Shown here one piece after another: positions 53,212-62,749 of a stretch of DNA of 64,000 bases. Made by a program: the position numbers and the translations under genes. Within the stretch, counting starts at the first letter, position 1; each line of letters begins with the position of its first letter. The notes under the pieces are model-generated. The model was not told the DNA's origin, ran no database searches, and saw nothing but the letters and a program-made list of their open reading frames with translations. The DNA comes from Bradyrhizobium sp. CCGB12 (GTDB taxonomy: Bacteria > Pseudomonadota > Alphaproteobacteria > Rhizobiales > Xanthobacteraceae), in assembly GCF_024199845.1 (NCBI RefSeq), contig NZ_JANADO010000001.1, forward strand, positions 7,316,001-7,380,000. Direction: 5' to 3'.

Positions 53212-53901
53212 TCACCTGTGCCCGAAGATCGCACTGCCGACGCGCACATGGGTGGCACCCAACATGATCGCGGTCGCGAAATCCGCGCTCATGCCCATCG
53301 ACAGGTTCTTCAATCCATTGCGCGCGGCGATCTTGGCGGTGAGAGCAAAGTGCGCCGCCGGCGGTTCGTCGACCGGCGGGATGCACATCAGGCCTGAGAT
53401 CGTCAGCCCATAGGTGTCGCGGCAGCTCGCGAGGAAGGCATCGGCCTCGCCGGGCGCGACGCCGGCCTTCTGCGGCTCCTCGCCGGTGTTGATCTGGACG
53501 AAGAGCTGCGGGTGCTTGCTCTGGGATTCGATTTCCTTGGCTAATGCTTGGCAAATGCTCGGACGGTCGACCGAATGGATGGCATCGAACAGCGCGACCG
53601 CCTCTTTCGCCTTGTTGGATTGCAGCGGCCCGATCAGATGCAGCGCGATGTCGGAGTAAACAGACGTTAACGCAGGCCACTTGCCTTTGGCCTCCTGCAC
53701 CCGATTTTCGCCAAATACGCGCTGTCCGGCCTCGATGACCGGGGTAATTGCATCGGCGGCGAAAGTCTTCGACACCGCGATCAGCGTCACGGAGGCGCGA
53801 TCGCGCCGCGCATCCTTGCAGGCGCGTGCAATTTCGGCTTCGACTGCAGCTAGGGCGTTTGGTGAATGGCCGGTTACCGGCGCAGCATTGGCTTCTGTCA
53901 T
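53212..53901 (-). CDS. YggS/PROSC family PLP-homeostasis protein
   Basis: A 229-residue alanine-racemase-N-domain TIM barrel. The PLP-binding Lys is in VTLIAVSKTFAADAI, and FGENRVQEAKGKW, HLIGPLQSNKAKEAV and LSMGMSADFATAIMLGATHVRVGSAIFG are standard YggS motifs. These proteins carry and balance pyridoxal phosphate and have no racemase activity. ATG 53901 is chosen; an upstream ATG at 53955 is also in frame but lies in non-conserved sequence. Divergent from a diguanylate cyclase gene. Confidence 0.93.
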   Translation of the reverse strand: MTEANAAPVTGHSPNALAAVEAEIARACKDARRDRASVTLIAVSKTFAADAITPVIEAGQRVFGENRVQEAKGKWPALTSVYSDIALHLIGPLQSNKAKEAVALFDAIHSVDRPSICQALAKEIESQSKHPQLFVQINTGEEPQKAGVAPGEADAFLASCRDTYGLTISGLMCIPPVDEPPAAHFALTAKIAARNGLKNLSMGMSADFATAIMLGATHVRVGSAIFGHR

Positions 53902-54008
53902 GACGTCGATTTGGCTTGGTCGTAACCGAGGTAAGTCCAATTTTACCGAGTTCAAGAAAGAGTTTTTGAACCCTTCGCTTTACCTTGGCCATGGGGTGGG
54001 TAGCGAAG

Positions 54009-55709
54009 ATGGCAAGCGTCAGTCTCAACCGCAAACGCGCGAAACTCAAGCAGCTTCTCGGGATCCGGGCGCGGCTCGCGTTGCTCGCGGTGATTCTGGT
54101 GGCCCCCTTGATGCTCGAGCGCATCCGTTCGCTCGAAGACACGCGCACGCGGCAGATCGCGCAGGCCGCGGCCGAATTCAATACCGTCGCAAGGCACAGC
54201 GCCGATGCGCAGCGCGAGGTCATCTCGTCGGTCGAGACCATCCTGAAATCGGAGGCCTTCATCCGGGCATCCGCCGGCGGCATCAGCAAGAGCTGCGACG
54301 TGCTGCGCGCGAGCCTGCCGTCGAGCCTGCCCTGGATCCGCACGCTTCTGATCGCGGGCCAGGACGGACGCATCCAGTGCGCCACAAACAATATGTATGT
54401 CGGTCTCGATCTCAGTGACCGGCCTTACTTCCAGCAAGCACAGGAAACCGGCCGCTTCGTGCTAAGCGACTTCATCCTGTCCCGGCCCGCGTCGACGCCG
54501 ACAGTCATGGCGGTTTATCCGGTGTCCGCCTTCAGCGGCGTCCCGGATGCCGTCGTGCTCGCCACCGTCAACCTCGACTGGATGTCGAAGGTCATGAGCA
54601 ATCTCGGCGGTCGCGCCGGCATCACGGCCGTGCTGGTCGACAGCGCCGGCACCGTGCTGGCCGCACCCGCCGACCAGCACAGCGCGGTCGGCCGCCCCCT
54701 CGACAACATGCCGCTGATGTCGGCGATCGCCGACAGGGCGCTGCGGTCGGACCAGGACGAAGGCTCGCTGTCCTTTCTTGCAGCCGACGGCTCTCGCCGT
54801 GCGGTCAGCTACATCCGCATCGCCGGCACCAACGCCCGCCTGATCGCGAGCATCGACGAGGACAAGGTGTCCGCGGCGGTCAACCGCGACATCCGCACCG
54901 CCTATCTCCAGCTCGCTTTCGTCGTTGTGTTCGTCCTGCTCGGCGCGCTGATCGCCGCCGAGAAACTAGTGATCAAGCCGATCGAGATGCTTGCCGACAT
55001 GGCCAAGCGCCTCGGCGAAGGCGATCTGTCGGCGCGGGCGGCGCGCAGCCGCCTGCCCGCCGAATTCGTGCCGCTGGCCCGCGCGTTCAATGCGATGGCC
55101 GCGCAATTGAGCCAGCGCGAGCGCGAGCTGATCGCGAGCAACGACCGCCTGACGGTGATGGCCTCGATCGACATGCTGTCCGGGCTCGCCAACCGCCGCG
55201 GCTTCCAAAGCCGGCTCGATTTCGAATGGATGCGCGCGCAGCAATATGGCAGCGACCTCGCGCTTCTGATGATCGACGTCGATCACTTCAAGCTGTTCAA
55301 CGACACCTATGGTCATCTCGAAGGCGATTCCTGCCTGACCAGGCTCGGCGAGTCGCTGTCCGGCATTGCCGCCGACACGATGGGCTTCGCGGCGCGCTAT
55401 GGTGGCGAGGAATTCTGCCTGCTGCTGCCGAACACCGACGTGACGCGTGCCGTCGAAATCGGCGAGCACGTGCGCGCGGCCGTGCTGAAACTCTGCCTGC
55501 CGCACATCACGTCGAACCACATGATCGTCACCGTCTCGATCGGCGTTGCCGCAACGAAGCCCAACGAGAGCTTGCGTCCGGGCGATTTGATCGAAGCCGC
55601 CGACGCCGCGCTCTACGCCGCAAAACACCGCGGCCGCAACAACGTCGTCGAGCATGGCGTGCAGGCGATCGAGCACGGCGCGGCTGACATGACGCTGGCG
55701 GCGGTCTGA
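54009..55709 (+). CDS. Membrane diguanylate cyclase with periplasmic Cache-like sensor and HAMP
   Basis: A 566-residue protein. Membrane helix 1 (about 20-36) and helix 2 (about 297-317) border a periplasmic dCache-like domain (about 40-295: LLIAGQDGRIQCATNNMYVGLDLSDRPYFQQA is a typical Cache segment). A HAMP region follows (about 320-370) and then GGDEF (about 385-545) with ARYGGEEFCLLLP, so c-di-GMP synthesis is expected. No RxxD inhibitory site is seen before the motif. ATG 54009 fits the start of the positively charged leader; ATG 53991 and TTG 53985 are alternatives. It is divergent from yggS. Confidence 0.9.
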   Translation: MASVSLNRKRAKLKQLLGIRARLALLAVILVAPLMLERIRSLEDTRTRQIAQAAAEFNTVARHSADAQREVISSVETILKSEAFIRASAGGISKSCDVLRASLPSSLPWIRTLLIAGQDGRIQCATNNMYVGLDLSDRPYFQQAQETGRFVLSDFILSRPASTPTVMAVYPVSAFSGVPDAVVLATVNLDWMSKVMSNLGGRAGITAVLVDSAGTVLAAPADQHSAVGRPLDNMPLMSAIADRALRSDQDEGSLSFLAADGSRRAVSYIRIAGTNARLIASIDEDKVSAAVNRDIRTAYLQLAFVVVFVLLGALIAAEKLVIKPIEMLADMAKRLGEGDLSARAARSRLPAEFVPLARAFNAMAAQLSQRERELIASNDRLTVMASIDMLSGLANRRGFQSRLDFEWMRAQQYGSDLALLMIDVDHFKLFNDTYGHLEGDSCLTRLGESLSGIAADTMGFAARYGGEEFCLLLPNTDVTRAVEIGEHVRAAVLKLCLPHITSNHMIVTVSIGVAATKPNESLRPGDLIEAADAALYAAKHRGRNNVVEHGVQAIEHGAADMTLAAV

Positions 55710-55720
55710 GCAAGCGCCCC

Positions 55721-55850
55721 GTCCTTCGAGACGCCCGCTTCCAGCGGTCCCCTACAAGGATGAGGCTAAGCGGCATCGAGCCCGTTGAAACGACTGCCGC
55801 TTACTCCGTCCTCATCCTGAGAGCCCGCCAAAGCGGGCGTCTCGAAGGAT
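55721..55850. repeat. Long inverted repeat between two diguanylate cyclase genes
   Basis: GTCCTTCGAGACGCCCGCTT (55721 on) pairs with AAGCGGGCGTCTCGAAGGAT (ending at 55850), about 19 of 20 bases; inside, AGGATGAGG and CCTCATCCT pair as well. It stands between convergent genes. This is one more intergenic palindrome class in the window. Confidence 0.8.
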
Positions 55851-55868
55851 GGGCCGCGGGGAAATTCG

Positions 55869-56915
55869 CTAGCCGGCGGCTCCCGCGCGTTCGAGCTCGA
55901 CCTCCGTCACCACGCGATTGCGGCCGCCGCCCTTGGCGAGATAGAGCGCGCGGTCGCAGCGCTCGATGAGATCGGTGATCGCTTCGCCGGTCCGGTACTG
56001 CGCCACGCCGATCGAAACGCTGATATTGGGCAGCGTCTCGCCGGTCGAGCGGCGGGTGATCCTAGCGTCGGCGATTGCGCGCCTGATGCGCTCGGCGATC
56101 TCGGCAGCGACGGAGATGTCGGCATCCGGCAGCACCGCGATCAGCTCCTCCCCGCCATAGCGGGCCGGCAGATCCTGCTCGCGAACCTTTTCGCGCAGCA
56201 CCTTGGCCATCAGGCGCAGCACCTGGTCGCCGACGCCGTGGCCGAAATTGTCGTTGAACGACTTGAAGTGATCGATGTCGAGCAAGAGCACGCTGAGCGG
56301 CTCGCCCCATTCTGCGGTCGCCTGCGCCTTGCGCAGGAATTCGTCGAGCGCCCGCCGGTTTGCGAGACTCGTCAGCGTATCGGTCCGGGCGCGCTCCTCG
56401 GATTTGGACAGCGAGTCGCGGATCACGTCGAGCTCGCGGGTCTTTTCCGCAAAGCCGGCCTCGAGCCGCGTCGTCCGTGTGGCGGCCCGCGCCAGCTCGT
56501 TCATGAGCTGGGCGACCAGCGCCTTCGGGTCGACACCGGCCTTGCTTTGGTCGGCGACCTCGCTGATCGCCTGCATCTGCGAATGGTTGTCGGCGATGGC
56601 CGTCGTCAGAAACTCCTTCGCCGCACCCATGAGGGCATGCAGCCGCTCGGAGGTGCGGACGACGACGGCACCGACCTGAGGCGCGATGTAGGTCTCGAAC
56701 AGATCCTGATTGGTTCTGCTGTCGAACGGACGGTTGTGGTCGATCAGGAGATCGATCGCATTGCGCAGATCGTCGTTGCCCCCTGCGCAATATTGGAACC
56801 AGACGGCAAAATTGGCCGGGGTCGGCGCAATCCGCTGCTCGGCCATGCTCCGCATCGCCCGTCGGGCGACGGACGCGGCATAGTCGTAATCGGTATCGTC
56901 GAAGCTGGAATCCAT
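55869..56915 (-). CDS. Soluble diguanylate cyclase
   Basis: A 348-residue protein without membrane segments. The N-terminal 170 residues are helical and unassigned, with a coiled-coil-like stretch (about 130-180). The C-terminal GGDEF domain (about 180-335) reads ARYGGEELIAVLP, with Leu in place of the usual Phe, and has a product-inhibition RxxD site (REQD) exactly 5 residues before it. It should make c-di-GMP with feedback control. ATG 56915 is chosen; the frame runs further upstream without similarity. Convergent with the other cyclase gene. Confidence 0.88.
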   Translation of the reverse strand: MDSSFDDTDYDYAASVARRAMRSMAEQRIAPTPANFAVWFQYCAGGNDDLRNAIDLLIDHNRPFDSRTNQDLFETYIAPQVGAVVVRTSERLHALMGAAKEFLTTAIADNHSQMQAISEVADQSKAGVDPKALVAQLMNELARAATRTTRLEAGFAEKTRELDVIRDSLSKSEERARTDTLTSLANRRALDEFLRKAQATAEWGEPLSVLLLDIDHFKSFNDNFGHGVGDQVLRLMAKVLREKVREQDLPARYGGEELIAVLPDADISVAAEIAERIRRAIADARITRRSTGETLPNISVSIGVAQYRTGEAITDLIERCDRALYLAKGGGRNRVVTEVELERAGAAG

Positions 56916-57108
56916 TGCTTGGCGCGGGTGCTGTCGGCGGCCAACCTCGCACCGACCCCTTAATCCGATCCGAATAGGGCCCTCCGTACTTTTGCGGAGC
57001 AGCATTGCGGAGTGCCGCCACCAGCGGCAACCCATTGACCCCTTAAGGACTTCTATGGCCTAGTCCGCCGTCTTTAGCCGGCCGAAACCACGAAAAACCA
57101 ACGATTCC

Positions 57109-59733
57109 ATGACCTCCGAACGCTATAACGCCCGCGACGCCGAACCGCGCTGGCAACGCCTCTGGGACGAACAGGCGATCTTCGTCTCCCGAAACGACGA
57201 TGCGCGGCCGAAATACTACGTCCTCGAGATGTTCCCCTACCCCTCCGGGCGCATCCATATCGGCCATGTCCGCAACTACACGCTCGGCGACGTGCTGGCC
57301 CGCTTCATGCGCGCCAAGGGGTTCAACGTGCTGCACCCGATGGGCTGGGACGCGTTCGGCCTGCCCGCCGAGAACGCCGCCATCGAGCGCAAGGTCGCCC
57401 CGAAGGCCTGGACCTACGACAACATCGCCGCGATGAAGAAGCAGCTCCGCTCGATCGGGCTGTCGCTGGACTGGTCGCGCGAATTCGCGACCTGCGACCC
57501 CAGCTACTACAAGCATCAGCAGAAGATGTTTTTGGACATGCTCGCCGCCGGCCTCGCCGAGCGTGAGAAGCGCAAGCTCAACTGGGATCCGGTCGACATG
57601 ACCGTGCTCGCCAACGAGCAGGTGATCGACGGCCGCGGCTGGCGTTCCGGCGCCGTCGTCGAACAACGGGAAATGAGCCAGTGGGTCTTCAAGATCACGA
57701 AGTACTCGCAGGAACTGCTGTCCGCGCTGGATGGACTCGACCGCTGGCCCGACAAGGTGCGGCTGATGCAGCGCAACTGGATCGGTCGCTCCGAGGGCCT
57801 GCTGATCCGCTTCGCGCTGGATCAGGCAACGACGCCCGCCGGCGAGAGCGAGCTGAAGATTTTCACGACGCGCCCCGACACGCTGTTCGGTGCAAAGTTC
57901 ATGGCGATCTCGTCGGATCATCCGCTGGCGCAGGCTGCAGCCGCGAAGAACCCTGAGCTTGCGAAGTTCATTGCCGACATCAAGAAGATCGGCACCGCGC
58001 AGGAGATCATCGACACCGCCGAGAAGCAGGGTTTCGACACCGGCATCCGCGCGGTCCACCCGTTCGATCACTCCTGGAAGCTGCCGGTCTATGTCGCCAA
58101 TTTCGTGCTGATGGAATACGGCACCGGCGCGATCTTCGGCTGTCCGGCGCATGACCAGCGCGACCTCGACTTCGTCAACAAATACAATCTCGGCAACACG
58201 CCGGTGGTCTGCCCTGAAGGGCAGGATCCGAAGAGTTTCGTCATTACCGACACCGCCTATGATGGTGACGGCCGCATGATCAATTCACGCTTCCTCGATG
58301 GCATGACCATCGATGCAGCAAAGGAAGAGGTCGCAAAACGCCTGGAAAACGAGCTGCGCGGCAACGCGCCGGTCGGCGAGCGGCAGGTGAATTTCCGCCT
58401 GCGCGACTGGGGCATTTCGCGCCAGCGCTATTGGGGCTGCCCGATCCCCGTCATCCATTGCCCGAAATGCGATGTGGTGCCGGTGCCGGATGCCGATTTG
58501 CCGGTGAAGCTGCCTGACGATGCGACCTTCGACAGGCCGGGCAACGCGCTCGATCATCACCCGACCTGGAAGCACGTCAGCTGCCCGAAATGCGGCGGCA
58601 GCGCTAGCCGCGAAACCGACACCATGGACACCTTCGTGGATTCGTCCTGGTACTTTGCGCGCTTCACCGATCCCTGGAACGAAGCCGCACCGACGACGCC
58701 TGCGGTCGCCAACCGGATGCTGCCGGTCGACCAATATATCGGCGGCGTCGAGCACGCGATTCTGCATCTGCTCTACAGCCGCTTCTTCACCCGCGCGATG
58801 AAGGCGACCGGACACATTGCGCTGGACGAGCCGTTCGCCGGCATGTTCACGCAGGGCATGGTAGTGCACGAGACCTATCAGAAGGCCGACGGCACCTACG
58901 TGCAGCCGGCCGAGGTGAAGGTCGAGGTTGGCGGCAACGGGCGCCGCGCCTCGCTGCTCGCGACTGGCGAGGACATCCAGATCGGCCCGATCGAGAAGAT
59001 GTCGAAGTCGAAGAAGAACACGGTCGATCCTGATGACATCATCGAGACCTACGGTGCCGACGTCGCCCGCTGGTTCATGCTGTCGGACTCTCCGCCCGAC
59101 CGCGACGTGATCTGGAGCGACGAGCGCGTCCAGGGCGCCTCGCGTTTCGTGCAACGGCTATGGCGGCTGGTGAACGACTCCGTGGAACTCGGCAAGGCCG
59201 CGCCGGCGGCCCGGCCGGCCACGTTCGGGGCAGATGCGACCGCCTTGCGCAAGGCCGCCCATGGCGCTCTGGACAAGGTCACCACCGGCATCGAACGGCT
59301 GCACTTCAACGTCTGCCTCGCCCATATCCGCGAATTCGCCAATGCCCTCTCCGAGGTGCTCCAGCGGCCCGGCCAGCCAGCTCCAGATTTGGCTTGGGCG
59401 ATCCGGGAGGCCGGCCAGATCCTGGTCCAGCTGTTCTCCCCGATGATGCCGCATCTGGCCGAGGAGTGCTGGCAGGCTTTGGGCCAGAGCGGGCTGGTTT
59501 CGGAGGCCAATTGGCCGCAAATCGAACGCGATTTGCTGGTTGAAGACAGCGTGACCTTGGTGGTTCAGGTCAATGGCAAGAAACGGGGTGAGGTCACAGT
59601 TGCAACAGTGGCCCAGAATCCGGAAATCGAGGCTGCCGTTTTGGCCCTCGATGCGGTAAAGCTGGCCCTGGACGGCAAGCCCGTCCGCAAGGTGATCATC
59701 GTCCCCAAGAGGATCGTGAATGTTGTCGGCTAG
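57109..59733 (+). CDS. leuS: Leucyl-tRNA synthetase
   Basis: An 874-residue class I aminoacyl-tRNA synthetase. The HIGH motif is HIGH at 50-53 ([16 protein letters not shown]), the CP1 editing domain spans about 220-420 ([12 protein letters not shown] is the editing motif), and KMSKS is at 630-634. An anticodon-binding domain and a C-terminal domain ([13 protein letters not shown]) complete it. Its last 14 bases overlap the next gene, lptE. This order leuS-lptE-holA is conserved in alphaproteobacteria. Confidence 0.98.
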   Translation: MTSERYNARDAEPRWQRLWDEQAIFVSRNDDARPKYYVLEMFPYPSGRIHIGHVRNYTLGDVLARFMRAKGFNVLHPMGWDAFGLPAENAAIERKVAPKAWTYDNIAAMKKQLRSIGLSLDWSREFATCDPSYYKHQQKMFLDMLAAGLAEREKRKLNWDPVDMTVLANEQVIDGRGWRSGAVVEQREMSQWVFKITKYSQELLSALDGLDRWPDKVRLMQRNWIGRSEGLLIRFALDQATTPAGESELKIFTTRPDTLFGAKFMAISSDHPLAQAAAAKNPELAKFIADIKKIGTAQEIIDTAEKQGFDTGIRAVHPFDHSWKLPVYVANFVLMEYGTGAIFGCPAHDQRDLDFVNKYNLGNTPVVCPEGQDPKSFVITDTAYDGDGRMINSRFLDGMTIDAAKEEVAKRLENELRGNAPVGERQVNFRLRDWGISRQRYWGCPIPVIHCPKCDVVPVPDADLPVKLPDDATFDRPGNALDHHPTWKHVSCPKCGGSASRETDTMDTFVDSSWYFARFTDPWNEAAPTTPAVANRMLPVDQYIGGVEHAILHLLYSRFFTRAMKATGHIALDEPFAGMFTQGMVVHETYQKADGTYVQPAEVKVEVGGNGRRASLLATGEDIQIGPIEKMSKSKKNTVDPDDIIETYGADVARWFMLSDSPPDRDVIWSDERVQGASRFVQRLWRLVNDSVELGKAAPAARPATFGADATALRKAAHGALDKVTTGIERLHFNVCLAHIREFANALSEVLQRPGQPAPDLAWAIREAGQILVQLFSPMMPHLAEECWQALGQSGLVSEANWPQIERDLLVEDSVTLVVQVNGKKRGEVTVATVAQNPEIEAAVLALDAVKLALDGKPVRKVIIVPKRIVNVVG

Positions 59734-60271
59734 GATCCGCATCGCAGCCCGCTTGCTGGCGGTCGCCGCCCTGGCGGCGCTGACGGCCGGCTGCTTCCAG
59801 CCGATGTATGCCGAGCGTAACGACGGCACCCCCGGCCTGCGCGAGAAGCTGATGGGGGTCGAACTCCCGCCCATCGACAAGGCCAATGCCTCCCGCGACG
59901 CTCGCGTTGGTGTCGAGGTCCGCAATGCCCTGGCCTTCAAGCTCTACGGTACGGCAACGGGCATGCCGCCGACCCACCGCCTGGACATCCGCTTCACCTC
60001 CACCCGTTCGTCCCTGATCGTCGACGCCAATACCGGCCTGCCGACCAGCGAAAACTACGGCATCGACTGCCAGTACAATCTGATCGAGGTCGTCAGCGGC
60101 AAGTCGGTGATGACCGGCACCACGTTCTCGCGCGTGTCCTATGACATGCCCGGCTCCTATCAGCGCTTCGCCCGCAACCGGGCCTATCGCGATGCCGAGG
60201 ATCGTGCCGCCAACGAGATCGCCGAAAACATCTCGACCCGGCTCGCCTCGTTCTTCACCGCGGGCACATAG
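59720..60271 (+). CDS. lptE: LPS-assembly lipoprotein LptE
   Basis: A 183-residue outer-membrane lipoprotein. The signal sequence ends in a lipobox-like LTAGC with Cys at residue 25, which would be lipidated. The mature part follows the LptE/RlpB pattern: [40 protein letters not shown]. LptE plugs the LptD barrel and helps insert lipopolysaccharide. The ATG lies inside leuS (14-base overlap), so translation is coupled; location just before holA supports the call. Confidence 0.9.
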   Translation: MLSARIRIAARLLAVAALAALTAGCFQPMYAERNDGTPGLREKLMGVELPPIDKANASRDARVGVEVRNALAFKLYGTATGMPPTHRLDIRFTSTRSSLIVDANTGLPTSENYGIDCQYNLIEVVSGKSVMTGTTFSRVSYDMPGSYQRFARNRAYRDAEDRAANEIAENISTRLASFFTAGT

Positions 60272-60281
60272 TTCATTCGCA

Positions 60282-60371
60282 CTGTTCCGGGGCGTCCGCA
60301 GGGCGAGCCCGGAATCCAGAGATTGCTGATCGAGATTCCGGGTTCGCGCTACGCGCGCCCCGGAATGACAG
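60282..60371. repeat. Palindromic repeat, family B copy
   Basis: CTGTTCCGGGGCGTCCGCAG at left and CGCGCCCCGGAATGACAG at right form the arms, with GAGATTCCGGGTTCGCGCT inside. It matches 13598-13690 and 34661-34755. It ends 9 bases before the holA start. Confidence 0.8.
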
Positions 60372-60380
60372 TTAGGGCCG

Positions 60381-61409
60381 ATGGTCGCGCTGCGCGGAAA
60401 AGAGATCGACGCCTTCCTCGCACGTCCCGATGCGGGCCGTCCGATCATCCTGCTCTACGGCCCCGATGCCGGTCTGGTACGCGAGCGCGCCGATGCATTG
60501 ATTGCCTCAGCCGTCGACGACCCCAACGATCCCTTCTCACTTGTCAAACTCGACGGCGACGAGCTCTCCGCCGAGCCGTCGCGGCTCGTCGACGAAGCCA
60601 TGACCGTGCCGCTGTTCGGCGGCCGCCGCGCCATCCGCATCCGCGCCGGCTCGCGCAGCTTTGCCAGCGGCGTAGACACCCTGGCCGAGATGAGCGTGAA
60701 GGATTGCCGCATCGTGATCGAGGCCGGCGAGCTGCGCCCGGAATCCCCGCTGCGCAAGGCGTGCGAACGCGCCAAGACGGCGGTTGCGATCGGCTGCTAT
60801 CCCGACACCGAGCGCGACCTCGCCAAGCTGATGGACGACGAGCTCCGCATCGCGAATTTGCGCATCGCGCAGGATGCCCGCGCGGCGCTGATGTCGTTCC
60901 TCGGCGGCGACCGCCAAGCCTCGCGCAACGAGCTGCGCAAGCTCACTCTCTATGCGCATGGCAAGGGTGAGATCACGCTGGACGACGTGATGTCCGTGGT
61001 CGCCGACGCGTCCGAGTTGAAGCTCGATCCGATCGTCGACGGCGCCTTCGCCGGCCGGCCCGATATCGTCGAGACAGAATTTGCAAAAGCCATGATCGCC
61101 GGCACTTATCCCGGCGTGATCATCTCCGCGGCGCAGCGCCAGGCGGCGTGGCTGCACAAATCGGCGCTCGCGATTGCCGACGGCACGCCGGCCTCCGCCG
61201 TGCTCGACGGCGGTTTTCCGCGCCTGCATTTTTCGCGAAAGCCCGCGGTCGAGACCGCGCTGCGCAATTTCAGCCCGGCCCGGCTCGCTGGGATCATCGA
61301 GCAGCTCGCGACCGCCGCGCTCGACACCCGCAAGCAATCCACCCTCGCCGCCGCCATCGCCCAGCGCACGCTGATGGCGATCGCCGCGAATGCGAAGCGG
61401 CGGGGCTAG
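60381..61409 (+). CDS. holA: DNA polymerase III delta subunit
   Basis: A 342-residue clamp-loader subunit with the three-domain AAA+-like fold: LLYGPDAGLVRERADALIA in domain I, FGGRRAIRIRAGS, GCYPDTERDLAKLMDDEL, and the C-terminal RQAAWLHKSALAIADG and LARTLMAIAAN-like collar region. It opens the beta sliding clamp during replication. The start ATG is at 60381; a repeat lies just upstream. It follows lptE on the same strand and converges on parB. Confidence 0.93.
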   Translation: MVALRGKEIDAFLARPDAGRPIILLYGPDAGLVRERADALIASAVDDPNDPFSLVKLDGDELSAEPSRLVDEAMTVPLFGGRRAIRIRAGSRSFASGVDTLAEMSVKDCRIVIEAGELRPESPLRKACERAKTAVAIGCYPDTERDLAKLMDDELRIANLRIAQDARAALMSFLGGDRQASRNELRKLTLYAHGKGEITLDDVMSVVADASELKLDPIVDGAFAGRPDIVETEFAKAMIAGTYPGVIISAAQRQAAWLHKSALAIADGTPASAVLDGGFPRLHFSRKPAVETALRNFSPARLAGIIEQLATAALDTRKQSTLAAAIAQRTLMAIAANAKRRG

Positions 61410-61453
61410 CCTCCGCTCTCTCCTCGTCATTGCGACGCTCAACTCTCTCCGCA

Positions 61454-61540
61454 CGTCATTGCGAGGAGCACTTGCGACGAAGCAATCCAGACTGCCTCCG
61501 CGGATAAATTCTGGATTGCTTCGCTACGCTCGCAATGACG
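61454..61540. repeat. REP-like palindromic element, family A copy 3
   Basis: CGTCATTGCGAG pairs with CTCGCAATGACG; inner arms GAAGCAATCCAGA and TCTGGATTGCTTC. A broken half-copy CTCGTCATTGCGA occurs just before at 61423-61435. Same family as 8854-8943 and 53083-53169. It lies between the ends of the convergent holA and parB genes. Confidence 0.9.
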
Positions 61541-61564
61541 ATGTGAAGGCAACCCGCCACCCAA

Positions 61565-61693
61565 TGTCGTCCTGGCGAAAGCCAGGACCCATTACCCCAG
61601 GGAGAAATTTGGCAGAGACTGGTCGTTCGGGATTAGCAGTCCCCGCAATCGACGGATCACGCGGTATGGGTCCTGGCTTTCGCCAGGACGACA
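61565..61693. repeat. Long inverted repeat between holA and parB
   Basis: TGTCGTCCTGGCGAAAGCCA at 61565 on is the reverse complement of TGGCTTTCGCCAGGACGACA ending at 61693, a perfect 20-bp outer stem, with GGACCCAT and ATGGGTCC continuing the pairing inward. It borders the 3' end of parB and is unrelated in sequence to the family A element beside it. Confidence 0.85.
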
Positions 61694-61700
61694 CCGAGAA

Positions 61701-62588
61701 TTACAGCCCGCCCTTGGCGAGCCGCTTCATGACCTCGTCGAGCTGATCGAGGTTGCGGTAGTTGATCTGCACCGAGCCGCCGGGGTCGCGGTGATTGACG
61801 GTGACCTTGAGGCCAAGCGCATCGCTGACGCGCTTCTCGAGATCGATCGTATCCGGGTCCTTGTCCTTCCCCCCGCTAGAGCGCGCCTTCTGCGGCTTGC
61901 GCTCCGGCACGCCCTCTTCATGCGCCAGCGCCTCGGCCTGGCGGACGTTAAGGCCCTCGGCGACGATGCGCCTGGCGGCTGCGAGCGGATCGGGCACGCC
62001 GATCAGCGCGCGGGCGTGACCGGCGGTCAGGTCGCCGCTCGTGATCAGGGCCTGTACCTCCGCCGGCAGTTTGGTCAGCCGCATCATGTTGGCGATGTGG
62101 CTGCGGCTCTTGCCGACGACCTTTGCGATGTCGTCCTGGCTGCGTTTAAACTCGTTGGCGAGCGCGTGATAGCCCAGCGCCTCTTCCATCGGGTTGAGAT
62201 CTTCGCGCTGCACGTTCTCGACGATCGCGAACTCCAGCGCATCGCTGTCGCTGATGTCGACCGGCACGATCGGCACTTCATGCAGCCCAGCCATCTGCGA
62301 GGCGCGCCAGCGCCGTTCGCCGGCGATGATCTCGTAGCGGTCCTGCGCGCCCTTCACCGGACGCACGACGATCGGCTGAATGACGCCGTGCTGCTTGATG
62401 GACTCGGAGAGCTCCTTGAGCTCAGTGTCCGAAAACGTGCGGCGCGGGTTGCGCGGATTGGCCTTGATGAATTCGATCGGCACCTTGCGTTGCGCACGCG
62501 GACGATCGACGTGCTGAGCCTCGCCGCCGACATCACCGATCAGACTCGCAAGACCCCGGCCCAGTCGCGAACGCGCTTCATCGGCCAT
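61701..62588 (-). CDS. parB: Chromosome-partitioning protein ParB
   Basis: A 295-residue DNA-binding CTPase. The N-terminal SRLGRGLASLIGD binds ParA, the ParB/Srx domain carries the CTP-binding ENPRNPRRTF-like segment (IKANPRNPRRTF) and IAGERRWRASQMAGL, the helix-turn-helix SQDDIAKVVGKSRSHIANMMRLTKLP reads parS, and the C-terminal VQINYRNLDQLDEVMKRL dimerises. ATG 62588 follows GGGAG. Its gene is downstream of parA, separated by 161 bases that include a palindromic repeat. No parS site was seen nearby. Confidence 0.97.
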   Translation of the reverse strand: MADEARSRLGRGLASLIGDVGGEAQHVDRPRAQRKVPIEFIKANPRNPRRTFSDTELKELSESIKQHGVIQPIVVRPVKGAQDRYEIIAGERRWRASQMAGLHEVPIVPVDISDSDALEFAIVENVQREDLNPMEEALGYHALANEFKRSQDDIAKVVGKSRSHIANMMRLTKLPAEVQALITSGDLTAGHARALIGVPDPLAAARRIVAEGLNVRQAEALAHEEGVPERKPQKARSSGGKDKDPDTIDLEKRVSDALGLKVTVNHRDPGGSVQINYRNLDQLDEVMKRLAKGGL

Positions 62589-62647
62589 CGCCAGCTCCCT
62601 TGGATTCACTTGAGCGCACTCCAGAACTGAATTTCGAATTGTACATC

Positions 62648-62736
62648 GTAGGGTGGGTTAGCGCCGCGTAACCCACCATTGCTTCGTTCGAGGTGGCAGA
62701 TGTGGTGGGTTACGCCTTCGGCTAACCCACCCTACG
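62648..62736. repeat. GTAGGGTGGGTTA palindromic repeat between parB and parA
   Basis: CGTAGGGTGGGTTAGC at the left and GCTAACCCACCCTACG at the right are exact reverse complements; inner arms GCGTAACCCACCA and TGGTGGGTTACGC also pair. The 89-base unit resembles a widespread repeat of proteobacteria. It sits in the parA-parB spacer and could be an mRNA processing or stability element. Confidence 0.85.
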
Positions 62737-62749
62737 CACCGGTATCGGA

